Of a stretch of 64,000 nucleotides of DNA, positions 34,008-45,594 are shown piece by piece (the first letter of the stretch is position 1; each line of letters opens with the position of its first letter). Below the pieces are notes generated by a model. That model saw nothing but the letters and a program-made list of their open reading frames with translations. It was not told the DNA's origin and did not search any database. The position numbers and the translations under genes are program-made. The DNA is taken from positions 272,549 through 336,548 of the forward strand of contig PDUO01000022.1 in NCBI GenBank assembly GCA_003008705.1. Direction: 5' to 3'. Origin of the DNA: Pezicula radicicola (lineage: Eukaryota; Ascomycota; Leotiomycetes; Helotiales; Dermateaceae).

Positions 34008-35633
34008 GAATAGTTCAATTGAAAAGAAACAAGTTATGGTGTCTATGTACTGGTCTTGGTCTAGTCTTGGTCTTGGGTGTAGGCGCTCATTGGGTGTTAC
34101 TTAGGTGTTTGTTGGTGGTTGTTTGTTACTAGTTGTGATAACCTGATTTGGCTTACAATGAGTTAGCTAGAGAAGAGATAGATATGGATGACTGATTAAC
34201 TGGAAGGTTTTGTTTGGGGTGGAAAGGAGTTTTGTCTATTGATACTATAGCATTGTCTATAGGGTACTGTAGTAGGTATACTTATGTTAAATATTTGAAT
34301 GAGGAAATGGAAAGCAGTATACAAGGTTTTGGTGGCTCACTGGGCTTTGGTTGTCTGCTTTCAAATTAAAAAGAATTAGTATCGTGGTATTTCTTGAGGT
34401 GTAAAGATTATTGAAAAACATGAAAGACACATAGTATAATACATAACTAAAGACCTCAATGATCAGTCAAAGCAAACTCACATATATCTAATAACTTTAT
34501 AAAAAAGCCACTTAGCTTAATTCCCATCTCTTCAAAGTCTTTAAATACAACACTTAACACACTTAAACTTCACCACTTCTTCCTATTAAGCTTCCCCTTC
34601 CCACAATCATTCACTAACCTCCACCTTCAAATCCCTCCCTCACCTTATATAAACCATTCACCTATTAACCTACATCCTCGCATAATAACAACTTTAATAG
34701 TTGTTCTAGAAAAAGGAGATTCCTTGTTTCTTGACGTGGAATATAGACTCAATAGTTGAGGGGAGGTATTGTAGAGAACAGGGTAGGTTTAGTTAACGAG
34801 TTAGGGGATGATAGGTTGTTAAAGAGCTCGGGCCTGGGCTTAGGAGAAAGAAGGATTTATTTTATTTAGGGTAGGATGGGGATGAGTGGGGATAGGGATA
34901 TGTATATTGTATATTGAGTGTTCAATCCCCCCTTGATTGTGATTAACTAAAGAAAGTGCAATCTTACCTAGCTCAAAGCAATGGAACTTGTCAGTCTATA
35001 TAGTGTTAAAACCACATACTGTACAAATTGGTTTATAAGAGATCATTTTGAATCGCTAATTATCCAGAAATAAGAGATAGACTTAAGTAGTTTGAGTAAG
35101 TTGGTTGACTTGGGTATTTCACTTGACTTAAATCAAAATGACCTCTTATAAACCAATTTGTATGGTACACTTATTCACTCGCTTGAGACTTAACGCCCTT
35201 TGACTTGTAAGTAGATACAGTAGTTGGTGACTGAACATAAACTTGTTATTAAGAAGTTACACTCAGCAAGGTAAATAAACCATCTAGCTCAGTATGTGTG
35301 TATGTTCATTACACATCACATTTATCTCTTCTTTATACCATCGCTCGTCAGCTACTCATCTACCAAACTCAACATATCATCGTCCTTGGCCCCGATTCTT
35401 CAAATAACGAACAGGTAGAAAAGTGTCATAATCCCTATGATGGGCATTCAATCATATACAGATGCCCATCCTCTCTAAACGCCAAGAAAAAAATTGGTGC
35501 GTAAATAAACATACCCATATGTTTCATTCGGAACCAGTTTCCACCGCCAACATCCCAAATATATGCACGCTGAAAATGCAAGGTTATAACAAAGGTACAA
35601 ATTAGTACAAGGTCGAAAGGAAAACTCTACAAA
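34008..35633. other. AT-rich convergent intergenic region
   Basis: 3' flanks of the SPATA20-like gene (plus) and the SSK1-like gene (minus). It contains the inverted-repeat element at 35022-35162; no gene is seen. Confidence 0.45.
35022..35162. mobile_element. Short TA-flanked MITE-like element with 30-bp terminal inverted repeats
   Basis: The left end 35022-35051 starts TACAAATTGGTTTATAAGAG. The right end 35133-35162 is its reverse complement at 29 of 30 positions. Both ends carry TA, as expected for a TA target duplication of Tc1/mariner-type elements, so the element proper would be 35024-35160. The interior is 81 bp, AT-rich, and contains a degenerate copy of the motif seen in the tandem array near 49.8 kb (GTATTTCACTTGACTT). 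Confidence 0.75.
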
Positions 35634-38006
35634 TTATGATGCTTCAACAGGGTGGCTAGAACCGCTCCCATTTTCGTTCTCTTCCTTGATACTCTTGGCA
35701 GTGGCCCCGCCACTAGAGCTGCCCAAACTACTTCGATTGGCCTTCTTCCGTTTCGCCTTTTCTTTCTCTGCAGGTTTGTCTTTGGGTGATTTATCTTTGG
35801 ATGGCTTCGTGTCAGTCTTCGAGTCCGAGGATTGAGAGAAGTCTTTCCATTTGCGCCAGCCGTCGAAGTCGATGAGTGCTTGCATACAACCCCATTCCAT
35901 GACTTTACGTTCCAGCCATACAAAGTTGACGGGCTAAGATGTTAGTTGATGATGAGCAGGAAGGAATTAAAGACGTACCTTCGTCAAGAAATCATTGCAG
36001 CCCGCAGCCAATGCTTCATGTCTGTCGGACTGCAATGAGGAAGCTGTTAGAGCGACAATAATTACTGGACTCTTGAACAGCACAGTACTGGGAAGAACGT
36101 CGTCTCCCTGTGGCTCATCGCCTTCTGCTCGTTCAGGAGCACTGCTGCTCGCGCTGGAAGAAAAGACGCCGATTGAATTTAGCCTCTCCAGTCTTCTAAT
36201 CTCCTTCGTAGCCTCCAAACCACTCATAATTGGAAGTTGGATATCCATCAACACCAAGTGGAAGCCGCCTGCGCGCCACTTCGTCACTGCTTCCTTTCCA
36301 TTCATGGCTGTTTGCCATCTTACTTTCAACCTCTTCATGAATGCTTCGAGCAGCTTCAAGTTGATGATGTTATCTTCCACAATTAGGACATTGATGGGAG
36401 GAACACCACCATTTAGAAGGCCAGCTGGCAGATTGGGATGCTCGCTTGATGCCTTTTTCTTTTTGGTGCGGGCAGGGTTCGGTCTGGGCGAGGAAACTCT
36501 GGGAGGAGGGGTAGCAACTCGCGCAATTTGTGCTACTACACTCATATCTTGAGGTGGTGGAGTAGGGATAAGGACCGGTGCAGGAGGAGCCGCAGCCGAT
36601 TTTTCTGAGGCACTTGAGTGAGTTCTTGATCTTGAAACTCTAGTATACGCTTGCGTACCGTTGACTGTTGCGGAGGACGCATTTTGGTGTCCGCCAATTA
36701 CCGTGGGCGAAGATGTATGTTGCCTTCCAATTCTAGGCCTCTCTCTATTGTGATGCCGACGCGTACTTCCAGGAGAAGGAAGAGCCGGGACATGGCCTGT
36801 CGTTAGAACAGACATCGCGTGCTGGGACATTGGTGGGGCGTGACCATTTGAAATGGGTACTGCGTGAGGGAGATGTGGTGAAGGAACCATTGGGACTGGC
36901 ATGGGTGGGAAATAATCCGTGCCAGCCTCTGCAGGTCTTCCGTCTTCATAGTAAACGCCATTGGGGCGCGGTGATGGCTTGGGTGTGCGTCTCAAAGGTA
37001 CATCAATGACCAATGCCTCATCAACAGTCTGCCCACCCGGATAATACGCATCAAGTGTCCTAGTCATTGGCTCTTCAGGTCCCAATGTCCTCTCTTGTCT
37101 TTGTTCCCTCGGTATGATACGCAAGGTGACATCTGGAGCGTCGAAGCTTCGTCCTAATGAGTTGGCGTACTTCTTTAAGATCATGTCGCGCACATCGTCC
37201 ACCAAATCGTCCTCATGTACCGTCACCAAGGTCGCAGATGCGCCTGGTCTTTTTACCCATATCTTCCTGCTCACCATATTCGCACTGATCATTGAAGGGC
37301 CGTTTTGTGTGAAATAGTTGATACTTGTGGTGCGTTGTTCTTGAGGAGGAAGGTCGGTCTCGAGTAGGGTTTTGATCAGCCTTGTCTGCTGAGAAGGAAG
37401 TAGCGATTGTCGTCTGGACAGCTCGGGTCTCTGAGGGGTGATGGCAGGTGTCAAGCTTGTTGGACTTGTGGCTTCAATGGCTATCTCTGGGTCGACTTGT
37501 CGAGATCCGTCTTCTCCCCCTTCGTACTCCTCGAGAACAGGAGGAATATCGGAATTTGGGGTTAGAAAGGTCGTCGAGGTGCTGTCGTGCTTGTCGTTCC
37601 CTAGATGAATATCTAGAAGTTTTGATGGAGTTGATGGTTGAAGATCGTTACCCTTTTCGCCGCTTAGCCCGTCGGCATCCCGATTCGCGACCTGGGATTT
37701 TGGCTCCTCAGTAGTAGCGGGAGCATCAGCAACCTCGACTCGTTCTGGGACTGGAATCGTTGGCGTTGACGTTGACGCCTCTCCAAAGAATGCTGATGGA
37801 GTAGGAGGTTGGCTCCCTTGTCGCGATCGTATGGACCTGGCTGTGAGTCTGCTCTTGATGCTCTTGATGCTCTTGATGCTCTTGATACTCTTCCGGTCCC
37901 CTTCTGGCTCCGCGTCGACTGAAGCCGCGGATGATACTGAATACGCTGCCGAGTTTCGCCGGCTGAACTTGGCCCGCAATCGCGATTTAATGTCTCCTAT
38001 TGCCAT
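35634..38006 (-). CDS. ssk1: SSK1-like response regulator of the HOG stress pathway
   Basis: In fungi SSK1 receives phosphate from the histidine phosphotransfer protein YPD1 and, when unphosphorylated, activates the MAPKKK that drives the HOG/SAK osmotic-stress MAP kinase. Two exons, 38006..35979 and 35933..35634, separated by a 45-nt intron, give 775 residues. The receiver domain starts about residue 535: VLIVEDNIINLKLLEAFMKR with the acidic pair, the phospho-acceptor Asp in LVLMDIQLPIMSGLEATKEI, the switch Thr in VALTASSLQSDRHEALAAGC and the invariant Lys in FLTKPVNFVWLERKV. Between them is a Ser/Glu-rich insertion of about 30 residues typical of SSK1 proteins. The first 530 residues are disordered and Ser/Pro-rich, with a fourfold KSI repeat (IKSIKSIKSIKSRL) near residue 40 and a conserved ISANMVSRKIWVKRPGASAT segment. 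The C-terminal tail is Lys/Ser-rich. Confidence 0.92.
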
Positions 38007-39375
38007 TGAAGCCTTTCACAGGCTACAGAGCCTGCGAAGGTCGCCAGCGCTTTCAGATAAGGGGGATGTTGAGGGAAGAACAGGAACCAGGAGAGCGAGA
38101 GGTGGAATCTTCTCGCGCACGCAATATTAGGTACCGTGTACCGTGTGTACCGTACGAGGACACGGCTACCCCAGGGGGGTGTGCTCTCTGTGGAGAAGGA
38201 AATTGCACAAAGGTGGTGGTGGTCAGCACTTTTCCATTTGAGTTGCACATGGAATTCTGAACATGTGCATCTACAAATCTCATAAATAAAAAAGAAAAAT
38301 AATAAAATGTCGTCTCCCAAACGTCAAAATGTCTCAGACAAAAGTGGATGGACTTTGCAACTGGAGATATACCCTCACTGCCTTATTAATTCACTCCACT
38401 TTTCCTACCTAGGTAATAATAAAAATAATAAAACACTCTCTTTCCTTTCGAGCTTTCTGCAGCGCCAGCAAACCGGGCTTGCTGACAGGGGAGAGCTTCC
38501 CTCAGCCGATGACAAGCAACTTGAAAATTGATCCGGGTGATTGCCACCCCCCCTGTTATCGAATTCCTGCTATGGACAATCGATTGGCACCCATTTGCCT
38601 ACCATTTGCCACTCGCAACGCAGAACTCGCTTGGAATATGTGGATAGCCATACAAGTTTATGGAGGCCACAGTGAATAGTGGCAAGGGAACGCGTGGACC
38701 GTGGTCGTGGAGTGTTGGCTATTTGCTAGAATCATAGTCTAGTAAGGAGGAAAAACTGGAGACGAGAAGATATAACTTTTAGCCATGTCAATATCAAATG
38801 ATAAGCTTATATGAACTCGAAGAAGTGCCGGATTATTGTCACTTCACAGTACGCCGTGTTCAATGAGGGAGAGACGTGACGCAGGCAGCATCAATGCTGA
38901 ATTGAATAAATTGTCCCAATCATTACTAGAAAAGTCGTCATGTCGAACTATGATACAGTAATGCCGTGGAAAAGACAATAAAAACGTCCAAAAAAAAAAC
39001 CAAAGTCGCTCCTGGCTCTTGAGACCCAAATCAGATCCGTGGACCCGCTCCTGTTGAACGCCAAAAAACACCGTAGAGCCCATGACTGCAAGATACAGAC
39101 AACATACTTGGTTGGAGCCCAGCCTTGTCCGTCCCTGTCCAGCGGTGAAAGAAAAAGGTATAAATATGTCTGAAGAATTATTTTTGATATTAGTTGTGGT
39201 ATTGAGTTTTGCGTTCGAATGAGATTTGCATCATGGAAAACCGTCCTTTTCTCATCTTTCTGAGAACGCTAGCTGTTTTTGCTGGGTGACGGATGGTTTT
39301 TGCGCTCTCCGCTCATAGATAGTCCCTTAAGCTTGAGTTAGTTTTATAGCCCTTAATAAGCATGGAAATCACAAC
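38007..39375. other. Promoter side of the SSK1-like gene and intergenic DNA
   Basis: Near 38131-38155 the word TACCGTG/TACCGTAC recurs several times within 30 bp, 125-150 bp upstream of the SSK1-like start; this could be a factor-binding cluster. The rest, including short ORFs such as 38844..39083 minus, shows no gene. Confidence 0.4.
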
Positions 39376-40512
39376 TTACCTCTCGAACTCGGCATCAAGA
39401 TGTACTGGCACCCTCCCATCGTCTTGGTCGCGGTCCTTCCCCTGATTCGACAACAACTGCATCAAAAGCTTATTGTTCTGTGATACAATCACCTCGATCT
39501 TATCGACCTTGTTCTCCAATGCCCGCAATCTCGCATCGTTACCCATGATTTCCCTCCAATCTTCTTTGGTCAATTGGCCCTCCACCATGACTCTCTTCAC
39601 AGGCTCGCGCATCTGCATTTCCTGGTATTGACGCGCCTCTTGCTGGATCTGAGCCTGAAGCTCAGTAAGCTCGCGCGTAAGTTGCCTCTCGGTTCGTTGT
39701 CTCTTCCGCGGTCTCTCACCCCCATTAACAGCCTGGTAATCTTGTCCATTGGTAACATACACATCTCCTTCACCCCCAGGATGTTGCGGCTGCTGTACCA
39801 TTTGCGGTTGTGGAGCAATGCCTGGATTTTGCGCAACCATGAGTGCTTGTGCAGCATCCGCCTGTCTTCTTGCCTCACGCCTTTGCTCTTCTAAACGTCT
39901 TCTTGCCTCAACCTGTCGCGCTCTCTCGGCCTCAGCATCCCCGTCCTCGACCCTTAAGAACTCAATCCATGAGTCCAACAGATCATTGACTTCTCCTCCT
40001 GGCTTGCTCGGAATGATACCATTCTCCCAGTCAGATATCTGCCGTCTCCTTCCCTCAACCAATCTCCCGACAGTAGCACTCATTTGAGCTAATATCTTTC
40101 CGGTGTCCGTTTGAAATACTTTGTTTACTCCTCCCCAAAACTCTGCCTTGGTACCCTGCTTAAACTTGTGTCGTTCCCCATAACATGCCTTCATCATAGC
40201 AAGATGATCCGCCTCGGATAAGTTCTGGCGCGGTTTGCGCGCAGAGTTGCCAACCGACGAAACGACTGAAGCTTCGCGCACATCTCGCGCAGGTGTCATG
40301 AGAGATCTCGGGAGCGATGGAGGCTGCATTGGTGTCGCGGACGGCCCTGCGCTTGAGTTTTCATTGCTTTGGCTGGGCTGGGGACGCGCTGCGTTGTTCT
40401 GGGGAGTCGCGGGCGGGAGAATTGGAGTTGGTTGGCGGGTCGTGGTTGACGCCATACCTTGTTGAGAACTTGTGCTTGGAATGAGCTTGAAGGTGTGAAA
40501 GGCGGATGGCAT
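39376..40512 (-). CDS. Hypothetical protein with Trp-containing helical domain and coiled coil
   Basis: Not recognised at family level. The frame gives 378 residues from 40512; a second in-frame ATG at 40455 (MASTTTRQPTPILPP) is an equally possible start. The first ~95 residues are Pro/Ser/Gln-rich. A compact helical domain follows, ARKPRQNLSEADHLAMMKAC then HKFKQGTKAEFWGGVNKVF and TVGRLVEGRRRQISDWE, resembling fungal Myb/trihelix-like DNA-binding modules; this is only a resemblance. Next is a highly charged coiled coil (RARQVEARRRLEEQRREARR), a basic cluster PRKRQRTERQ that could be a nuclear signal, and a last helix (LRALENKVDKIEVIVSQNNK). The stop at 39376 overlaps a perfect donor, GAGAG|GTAAGT; splicing to an acceptor at 39326 would end the protein with DYL at 39313 instead. 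Nuclear role inferred. Confidence 0.72.
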   Translation of the reverse strand: MPSAFHTFKLIPSTSSQQGMASTTTRQPTPILPPATPQNNAARPQPSQSNENSSAGPSATPMQPPSLPRSLMTPARDVREASVVSSVGNSARKPRQNLSEADHLAMMKACYGERHKFKQGTKAEFWGGVNKVFQTDTGKILAQMSATVGRLVEGRRRQISDWENGIIPSKPGGEVNDLLDSWIEFLRVEDGDAEAERARQVEARRRLEEQRREARRQADAAQALMVAQNPGIAPQPQMVQQPQHPGGEGDVYVTNGQDYQAVNGGERPRKRQRTERQLTRELTELQAQIQQEARQYQEMQMREPVKRVMVEGQLTKEDWREIMGNDARLRALENKVDKIEVIVSQNNKLLMQLLSNQGKDRDQDDGRVPVHLDAEFER

Positions 40513-41668
40513 AGAGTGGAAGATATCGCGTTTGCGGGGTGGTTGTTACAGGACCGTGAGCTCGTCGAGGAAGTTGACGAGATTGGGTTCAAGCAACGAG
40601 CCCAAAGAGGGCTAGCGGGAGGACAGGACAGGGTTAAAAAAAGATTTATGATAGGCCTCGAGAGGAGAGCATGTCTTTGACTTTCCGACAACACTTCACT
40701 GTAACTTCGATATATTATTCATGAGCTGTGCTTACTTACGGTGATGCCTGCTAGGTTAGGTATTGTAATCAAATCCATCGGATGCTAAGGAAACGATGTG
40801 CACTCCGCCCTGTATTCGGAAGCTCTCGAAATCTAAGCATACCTTACAGCAATACCTTGAGGTTCTGAGCCCTTTAAGTCTACCTACTGGGAAATACCTT
40901 AGCTTAAGTTATCAACTTGGGGAAACGTAGTAGTTTCATATATTTGGGTTGAGTTGTCTACCCGCTTTTCACGTTGTTTTGTAGGCATTACCCCTACGCT
41001 TATAGATAAGAAGTCTTATTTACAGCTTCTAGAAGACCAGGTGTTAGTATGTGATCTAATCTAATAAACATCTAGACACGTTGAAATAGCTTTCCAACTT
41101 TCTTTTCCACTTTCCTAGATCACGGCAATATTTGTAGTTTTCGTCGTCATTTAAGGAACCACTTACTCATCCATTGCAACATGTCTTTTCTATCTAATGA
41201 CCTTTTTCGAAGTTCTCGCGTATTATTAAGCTACAGTATCAACCTCCACTTTGTTTATATTTACATTTGTTTAAAAAGCTCTGCTAATATTGTTGTCGCC
41301 ACTTGGAAGAAAGCCCTTAGATTAAGGTATCTTTATGGATTACACCAACTCATACCCTTTTTTTTTTTATCTTTGGACCTCTCAAGTTTCTGGAAGTACT
41401 TTCTATAAACAAAACTCCCATAATCGAGAGAATCTTGATTTGGGGTTACATGCGACATAGATAGATATGCTGGCTACCCGCTTGCATAGGATGGGACGAA
41501 CTAACCAATTACGCTTCTGACTGCGTCGATTAACTTGACGTACATACGGCCACGAACATATTAAAAGTGGCCATCACCCCTCGATTTCATTTCTATCAAG
41601 ACTTCATTACTACCTGGGACACGCGACTTTTATACACAATTTCATAGCCTGAGTCTTACTTCACCGAA
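40513..41668. other. Intergenic region
   Basis: Divergent promoters of the minus-strand hypothetical gene and the dienelactone hydrolase. A small ORF at 41181..41408 has no family character. No repeat seen. Confidence 0.4.
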
Positions 41669-42464
41669 ATGTCTGAGTGTTGTGTTAAGGGATTTCAATG
41701 GGATGGGACTCCAGCTGGCACAGAGACTACACTTGCCCAAAATAAAGCTTATGTCACAGGCTCAAGCAATGATGTAGCAATCCTCTTGATCCATGATCTC
41801 TTCGGCTGGACCTTTGATAATCTGAGGATTCTGGCAGACCATTATGCTCAAGAAACGCCTGCAACTGTCTACCTACCTGATTTGTAAGCTTCATCTCAGC
41901 AAAAGATCATTATTCAAAGGAACACTCACTTATTTCAACAGCTTCGGCGGTGAAGTCCTCCCATCTGAGATCATTAAAGACAGCTCGCGATGGGGAGAAA
42001 TGGATGTGCCAGGCCTCGTTAGCCGTAACACCAAGGAAATCCGCCAACCTGAGATTTTTGAGTGCGCAAAGGCTCTCCGCGCCAAATACAAGCGGGTCGC
42101 AGCTGTTGGTTTCTGCTTCGGCGGCTGGGCTGTATTTCGTCTGGGTGCAAAGGGCAATAACCTCGTTGATTGTATCTCAACAGCCCACCCCACTTTCCTC
42201 GAGAAGAACGAAATAGAAGAAATTGGCGTGCCTGTTCAAATCATGGCACCCGAATTCGATAACTCGTTCACACCTGAGTTGAAGGAATTTGCGAATAAGA
42301 TTATTCCGACTTTGGGGGTCCCTTATGATTACCAGTATTTCCCAGGAGTGGAACATGGGTTTGCTTCAAGGGGGAACCAGAAGGATGAGGCGGAGTTGAA
42401 AGCCATGGTTCGAGCAAAGAAGGCAGCGGTGAATTGGTTTCAGCAGTGGTTGGTTTTAGAGTAG
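41669..42464 (+). CDS. Dienelactone hydrolase family protein
   Basis: An alpha/beta hydrolase of the dienelactone hydrolase (carboxymethylenebutenolidase) family. The founding enzyme opens dienelactone in chloroaromatic breakdown; fungal paralogues have varied and mostly unknown ester or lactone substrates. Two exons, 41669..41883 and 41942..42464, with a 58-nt intron (GTAAGC..CAACAG), give 245 residues, the usual family length. The N-terminal MSECCVKGFQWDGTP is typical of fungal members. The strand-helix VAILLIHDLFGWTFDNLRIL and YLPDFFGGEVLP follow. The catalytic triad is visible: Cys in VGFCFGGWAVF, Asp in MAPEFDNSF, His in FPGVEHGFASRG. No signal peptide, so probably cytosolic. It is followed on the same strand by the sterol-glucosyltransferase-tail-like gene, 322 bp downstream. 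Confidence 0.92.
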
Positions 42465-42786
42465 ATGTTGATAATTGAATGTTTTGTCCCCCCTCTTTGC
42501 TTTTCGCTTACAGATTTAGATTTGGTGCTTTTAGCTTACAGTAACTAACCTGACAATAATGTTAATGCTCAGAATCTTAGCATAAAATCCTAATACGTTC
42601 ATTGCTAAATATTCTTTTACTTTGCACAAGGTGTGGCTGTGTTATGATGTGGCTACATACAGTAGTATTTCGCTAGCCCCGCCGCTTATTTCGTAGCACT
42701 AGTATCAACAACCAGAGTCCAGAACTCAAGCTCCTGACATCGCCGACTTCATTAGTTCATCCTCCACAAGATACCTCTACCTCAAG
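42465..42786. other. Spacer between two plus-strand genes
   Basis: Short spacer; no feature beyond the expected terminator and promoter. Confidence 0.4.
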
Positions 42787-44058
42787 ATGAGAGTCGACAA
42801 CGTTCCTGGGAGTGATAGTGATAAAGGAAGGACTACCCAGACGGGATCGACACCTGACCCCTACCATGACCAACAGAGCAAGACCGCTTGGTCAAGTGGA
42901 GCGACGACGCCAAAAACCTTTGACCATGATGACAATATACTCTTTGATGCCACGGATATAGACAATGCATTCAATAGGAAACAAAGTCCGCCGCAGTGCC
43001 ACAGGGAGGGCGATGGAGCAGATTTAGCAGAGCCAGGAATCAAAGGCTCGGGATACTCGGATTCGCAAACACACGAAGGCGTTCTACCCAAGGAAGCAAG
43101 ATGCTCAATTTTACCAACGCGCAAAGCCGTCTGGGTGATCAAACGATCGAAGATTCGGCTCTCTGCCCTTGCAGCAACAGTTTTATTGAAGGAGGAAGAA
43201 CTGAATGAAAAAGATCTCGAATTGTGAGTACCTCTGCCACCACCAGTCACAAACCTACAAGTTCTAACTATATGTAGATGCCCAAAACAGGAACATGAAT
43301 TGGATCGGGGGCCTACTGATCCAATTTCTGGCGTTTTTGCAGCGACACACAGCACTGTCGGTGGTGTTGTTATGGGTCTCACCGACTATCCTCGTGAAAT
43401 CTCCAAGATGATGGAGTCAGATAGAGATGTTGCCAAAGGTTTAGCTAAAGACTTTGCTCTCGATAGTGGTAAAGGAGTGTCGCGAATCATTAGCACCGGT
43501 TTGTGTGCGCCGATGGAGTTCACAAAGAACATCTCTCAAGGATTCAACAATTTGCCCGACCTTTACGGAGATACGGAGGGCAGACATAAACCGGCACAAG
43601 TCACGGGTATTTCGAGTGGATTAGCAGAGGCAGGACAAGTGAGAAAAGCCACCGTATAAATATACCGTCTTTGAATGACTAATGTTTTTATTCTAGGGAT
43701 TCGGAGAGGGGTTGTTTTATGGAGTCACGGGTTTGTTTACCCAGCCCTATGAAGGAGCAAAGGAGCAAGGAGTAGCTGGATTTTTCAAAGGGTTCGGGAA
43801 GGGCATCGGAGGGGCAGTATGCAAACCTGTAGCAGGTAAGGGTATCACTTGGTTCACATACTATGCATACTTACAGTATCATTAGGGGCGGTCGGCCTTC
43901 CTGCTTACGCCTTCAAGGGTGTCTACGAAGAAGTTAAAAAACAGCGTGATACGAATGCGCAAATAGCTCGGGGCCAAGAAGAATGGAAGAACTGCACACA
44001 AGATGAGAGAGCTACCATTCTCGCGATGTGGTACGAATCGGGGTTTGACCTGATGTAA
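42787..44058 (+). CDS. Protein resembling the C-terminal tail of fungal sterol-glucosyltransferase-like proteins
   Basis: Four exons: 42787..43223, 43278..43638, 43697..43835, 43886..44058, giving 369 residues. The first ~140 residues are polar and disordered, ending in a basic helix (RKAVWVIKRSKIRLSALAAT). The rest is a Gly-rich amphipathic repeat region: FAATHSTVGGVVMGLTDYPR, LAKDFALDSGKGVSRIISTG, FTKNISQGFNNLPDLYGD, VTGISSGLAEAGQ-GFGEGL, YGVTGLFTQPYEGAKEQGV, FFKGFGKGIGGAVCKPVAG and LPAYAFKGVYEEVKKQRDT. This type of region is found at the C-terminus of fungal GT28/sterol-glucosyltransferase-like proteins and resembles lipid-contact segments of VPS13-type proteins. No glycosyltransferase domain is encoded here. 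Introns are 50-58 nt and phases agree. A membrane- or lipid-associated role is inferred. Confidence 0.75.
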
Positions 44059-45492
44059 GAGCTCAAACATTAGTGGAGTAAGTAAGGGTACAAGGTATCC
44101 TCCCACAAGTTACTATTAATTTCCAACAGGTAGAGTGGATTATACTTGCTCAAAGCCTGTCTCCCTTGCAATTAATGCTAGACTAGTTGTAACGCTATTT
44201 TTTCTCGAGATGCAATTTGATTGAGATGGTCTCCTTTCGTCATATTAGTACTTCCCGCTGTGAATCCTTGATGTGAATGCACAGTCAATAATTATCTAGT
44301 AAAGAAGTAACTACTAGACTTCATGGATTTTGACGACTACCTTATTATCTGTAGTGAATGTGTAAGAGGTTCAGACAAGTACTAATATAATATACAACAT
44401 GGCTAAGTATCGAGAGATAGTCAAATCTCGAGAACAGAGTCACCGTCTTACATTAAAAGAGATAGAACTGTTGTTCTTAGCGAGATCCACCTATTCAGAT
44501 GTGCCATTGCCAAAACTAAGCGAAGTTACACTCTCAATTCGTAGTCTATTTTTGAAATGGGAGAAACAAAAAGTGTGAGCCACATATTACATGTTTAGAT
44601 TAAGTTGTATATCTTCACTTCCACAAACACGCCATAGTACCCAAATGGTAGGAGATCAATGCGCTGAGCTCTTAAGCATTTGACATTAAAATCTACTCAT
44701 TTTGTATGAGATTCCCGGGAGGGTTTCCGATGCCCAATTCTTGTATATATATATAAAGCTCCAAGGCCACTCATTATTTCAGAAAGCGATAATTCGAGTC
44801 CTGGCCTAACTTACCATTTCTCTATACCTATTCTCTATCTCTGTTTGTGCTCGAGAGTTTACAAAAAGGTAATCAGTTTCTTCGCTAACTACGCAGGAGT
44901 AACATTGGCCCGAAAGCTTTTAACAATTCCAAGGATATGTATAGCATCGTATTTTTGAAGTCTAGAGATAAATACTCGTAACTAATCCCTTAGCATCGAA
45001 ACTATTATAGCAAATGGTTTGGTTGGTTGGTTCTAGCTAAAAGTATATCCTCGATTTCGCCATAGCAAGTTTGACTTCCTAAGCAAAGACTAGCTAGGTC
45101 TGCAGTCAATAATGGCCCTTCCTAGTCTAACAATAACTCAGCCGAGCTTACTTTAGTTACTTGTATGATAACTTAATCTTGGTAACGGGATAGGTAGGTA
45201 GCATTTAAAGTGATGGATGTATGAATGGTATTGTATTCTATACGAAACAAACATATTCAACACTTTATTGCTCGACCAGAACAAAAAAAGAAAAAAATAC
45301 GCCTTATTTCCTACCTCACACCAACCACCAACCAAAAAGCTCAATCTCCTAATGTTCCCTCCCAACCTCGCTAAACACACCCTCAACTTCCCCATCCCTA
45401 ACCGAATCTCCCCACAATCTCGGCACAAACTTTTCATGCCTCAAATAAATACCCAAACAACAATTCCATTCCCAACAAACAATACAACCAAT
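44059..45492. other. AT-rich intergenic region upstream of a tRNA gene
   Basis: No protein gene seen. Short TA-rich tracts (for example TATATATATA near 44745) occur. Confidence 0.4.
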
Positions 45493-45564
45493 GCCCTCGT
45501 AGCTCAATGGTAGAGCGCGTCACTAGTAATGACGAGGTTGCCGGTTCGATTCCGTCCGAGGGCA
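45493..45564 (+). tRNA. tRNA-Thr (anticodon AGU)
   Basis: A 72-nt cloverleaf. Acceptor stem GCCCTCG pairs with CGAGGGC, discriminator A. D-arm GCTC-AATGGTA-GAGC. Anticodon stem CGTCA pairs with TGACG around the loop CTAGTAA, with U33 and anticodon AGT. T-arm loop TTCGATT is flanked by GCCGG and CCGTC with a single mismatch. The A-box and B-box (GGTTCGATTCC) are intact. No intron. A T-run follows 23 nt downstream. Confidence 0.93.
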
Positions 45565-45587
45565 GTAAACAATATTTGATTGAAATA

Positions 45588-45594
45588 TTTTTTT
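45588..45594 (+). terminator. RNA polymerase III T-run terminator of the tRNA-Thr gene
   Basis: Seven consecutive T residues follow the tRNA gene on the same strand, the normal polymerase III stop signal. Confidence 0.8.
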
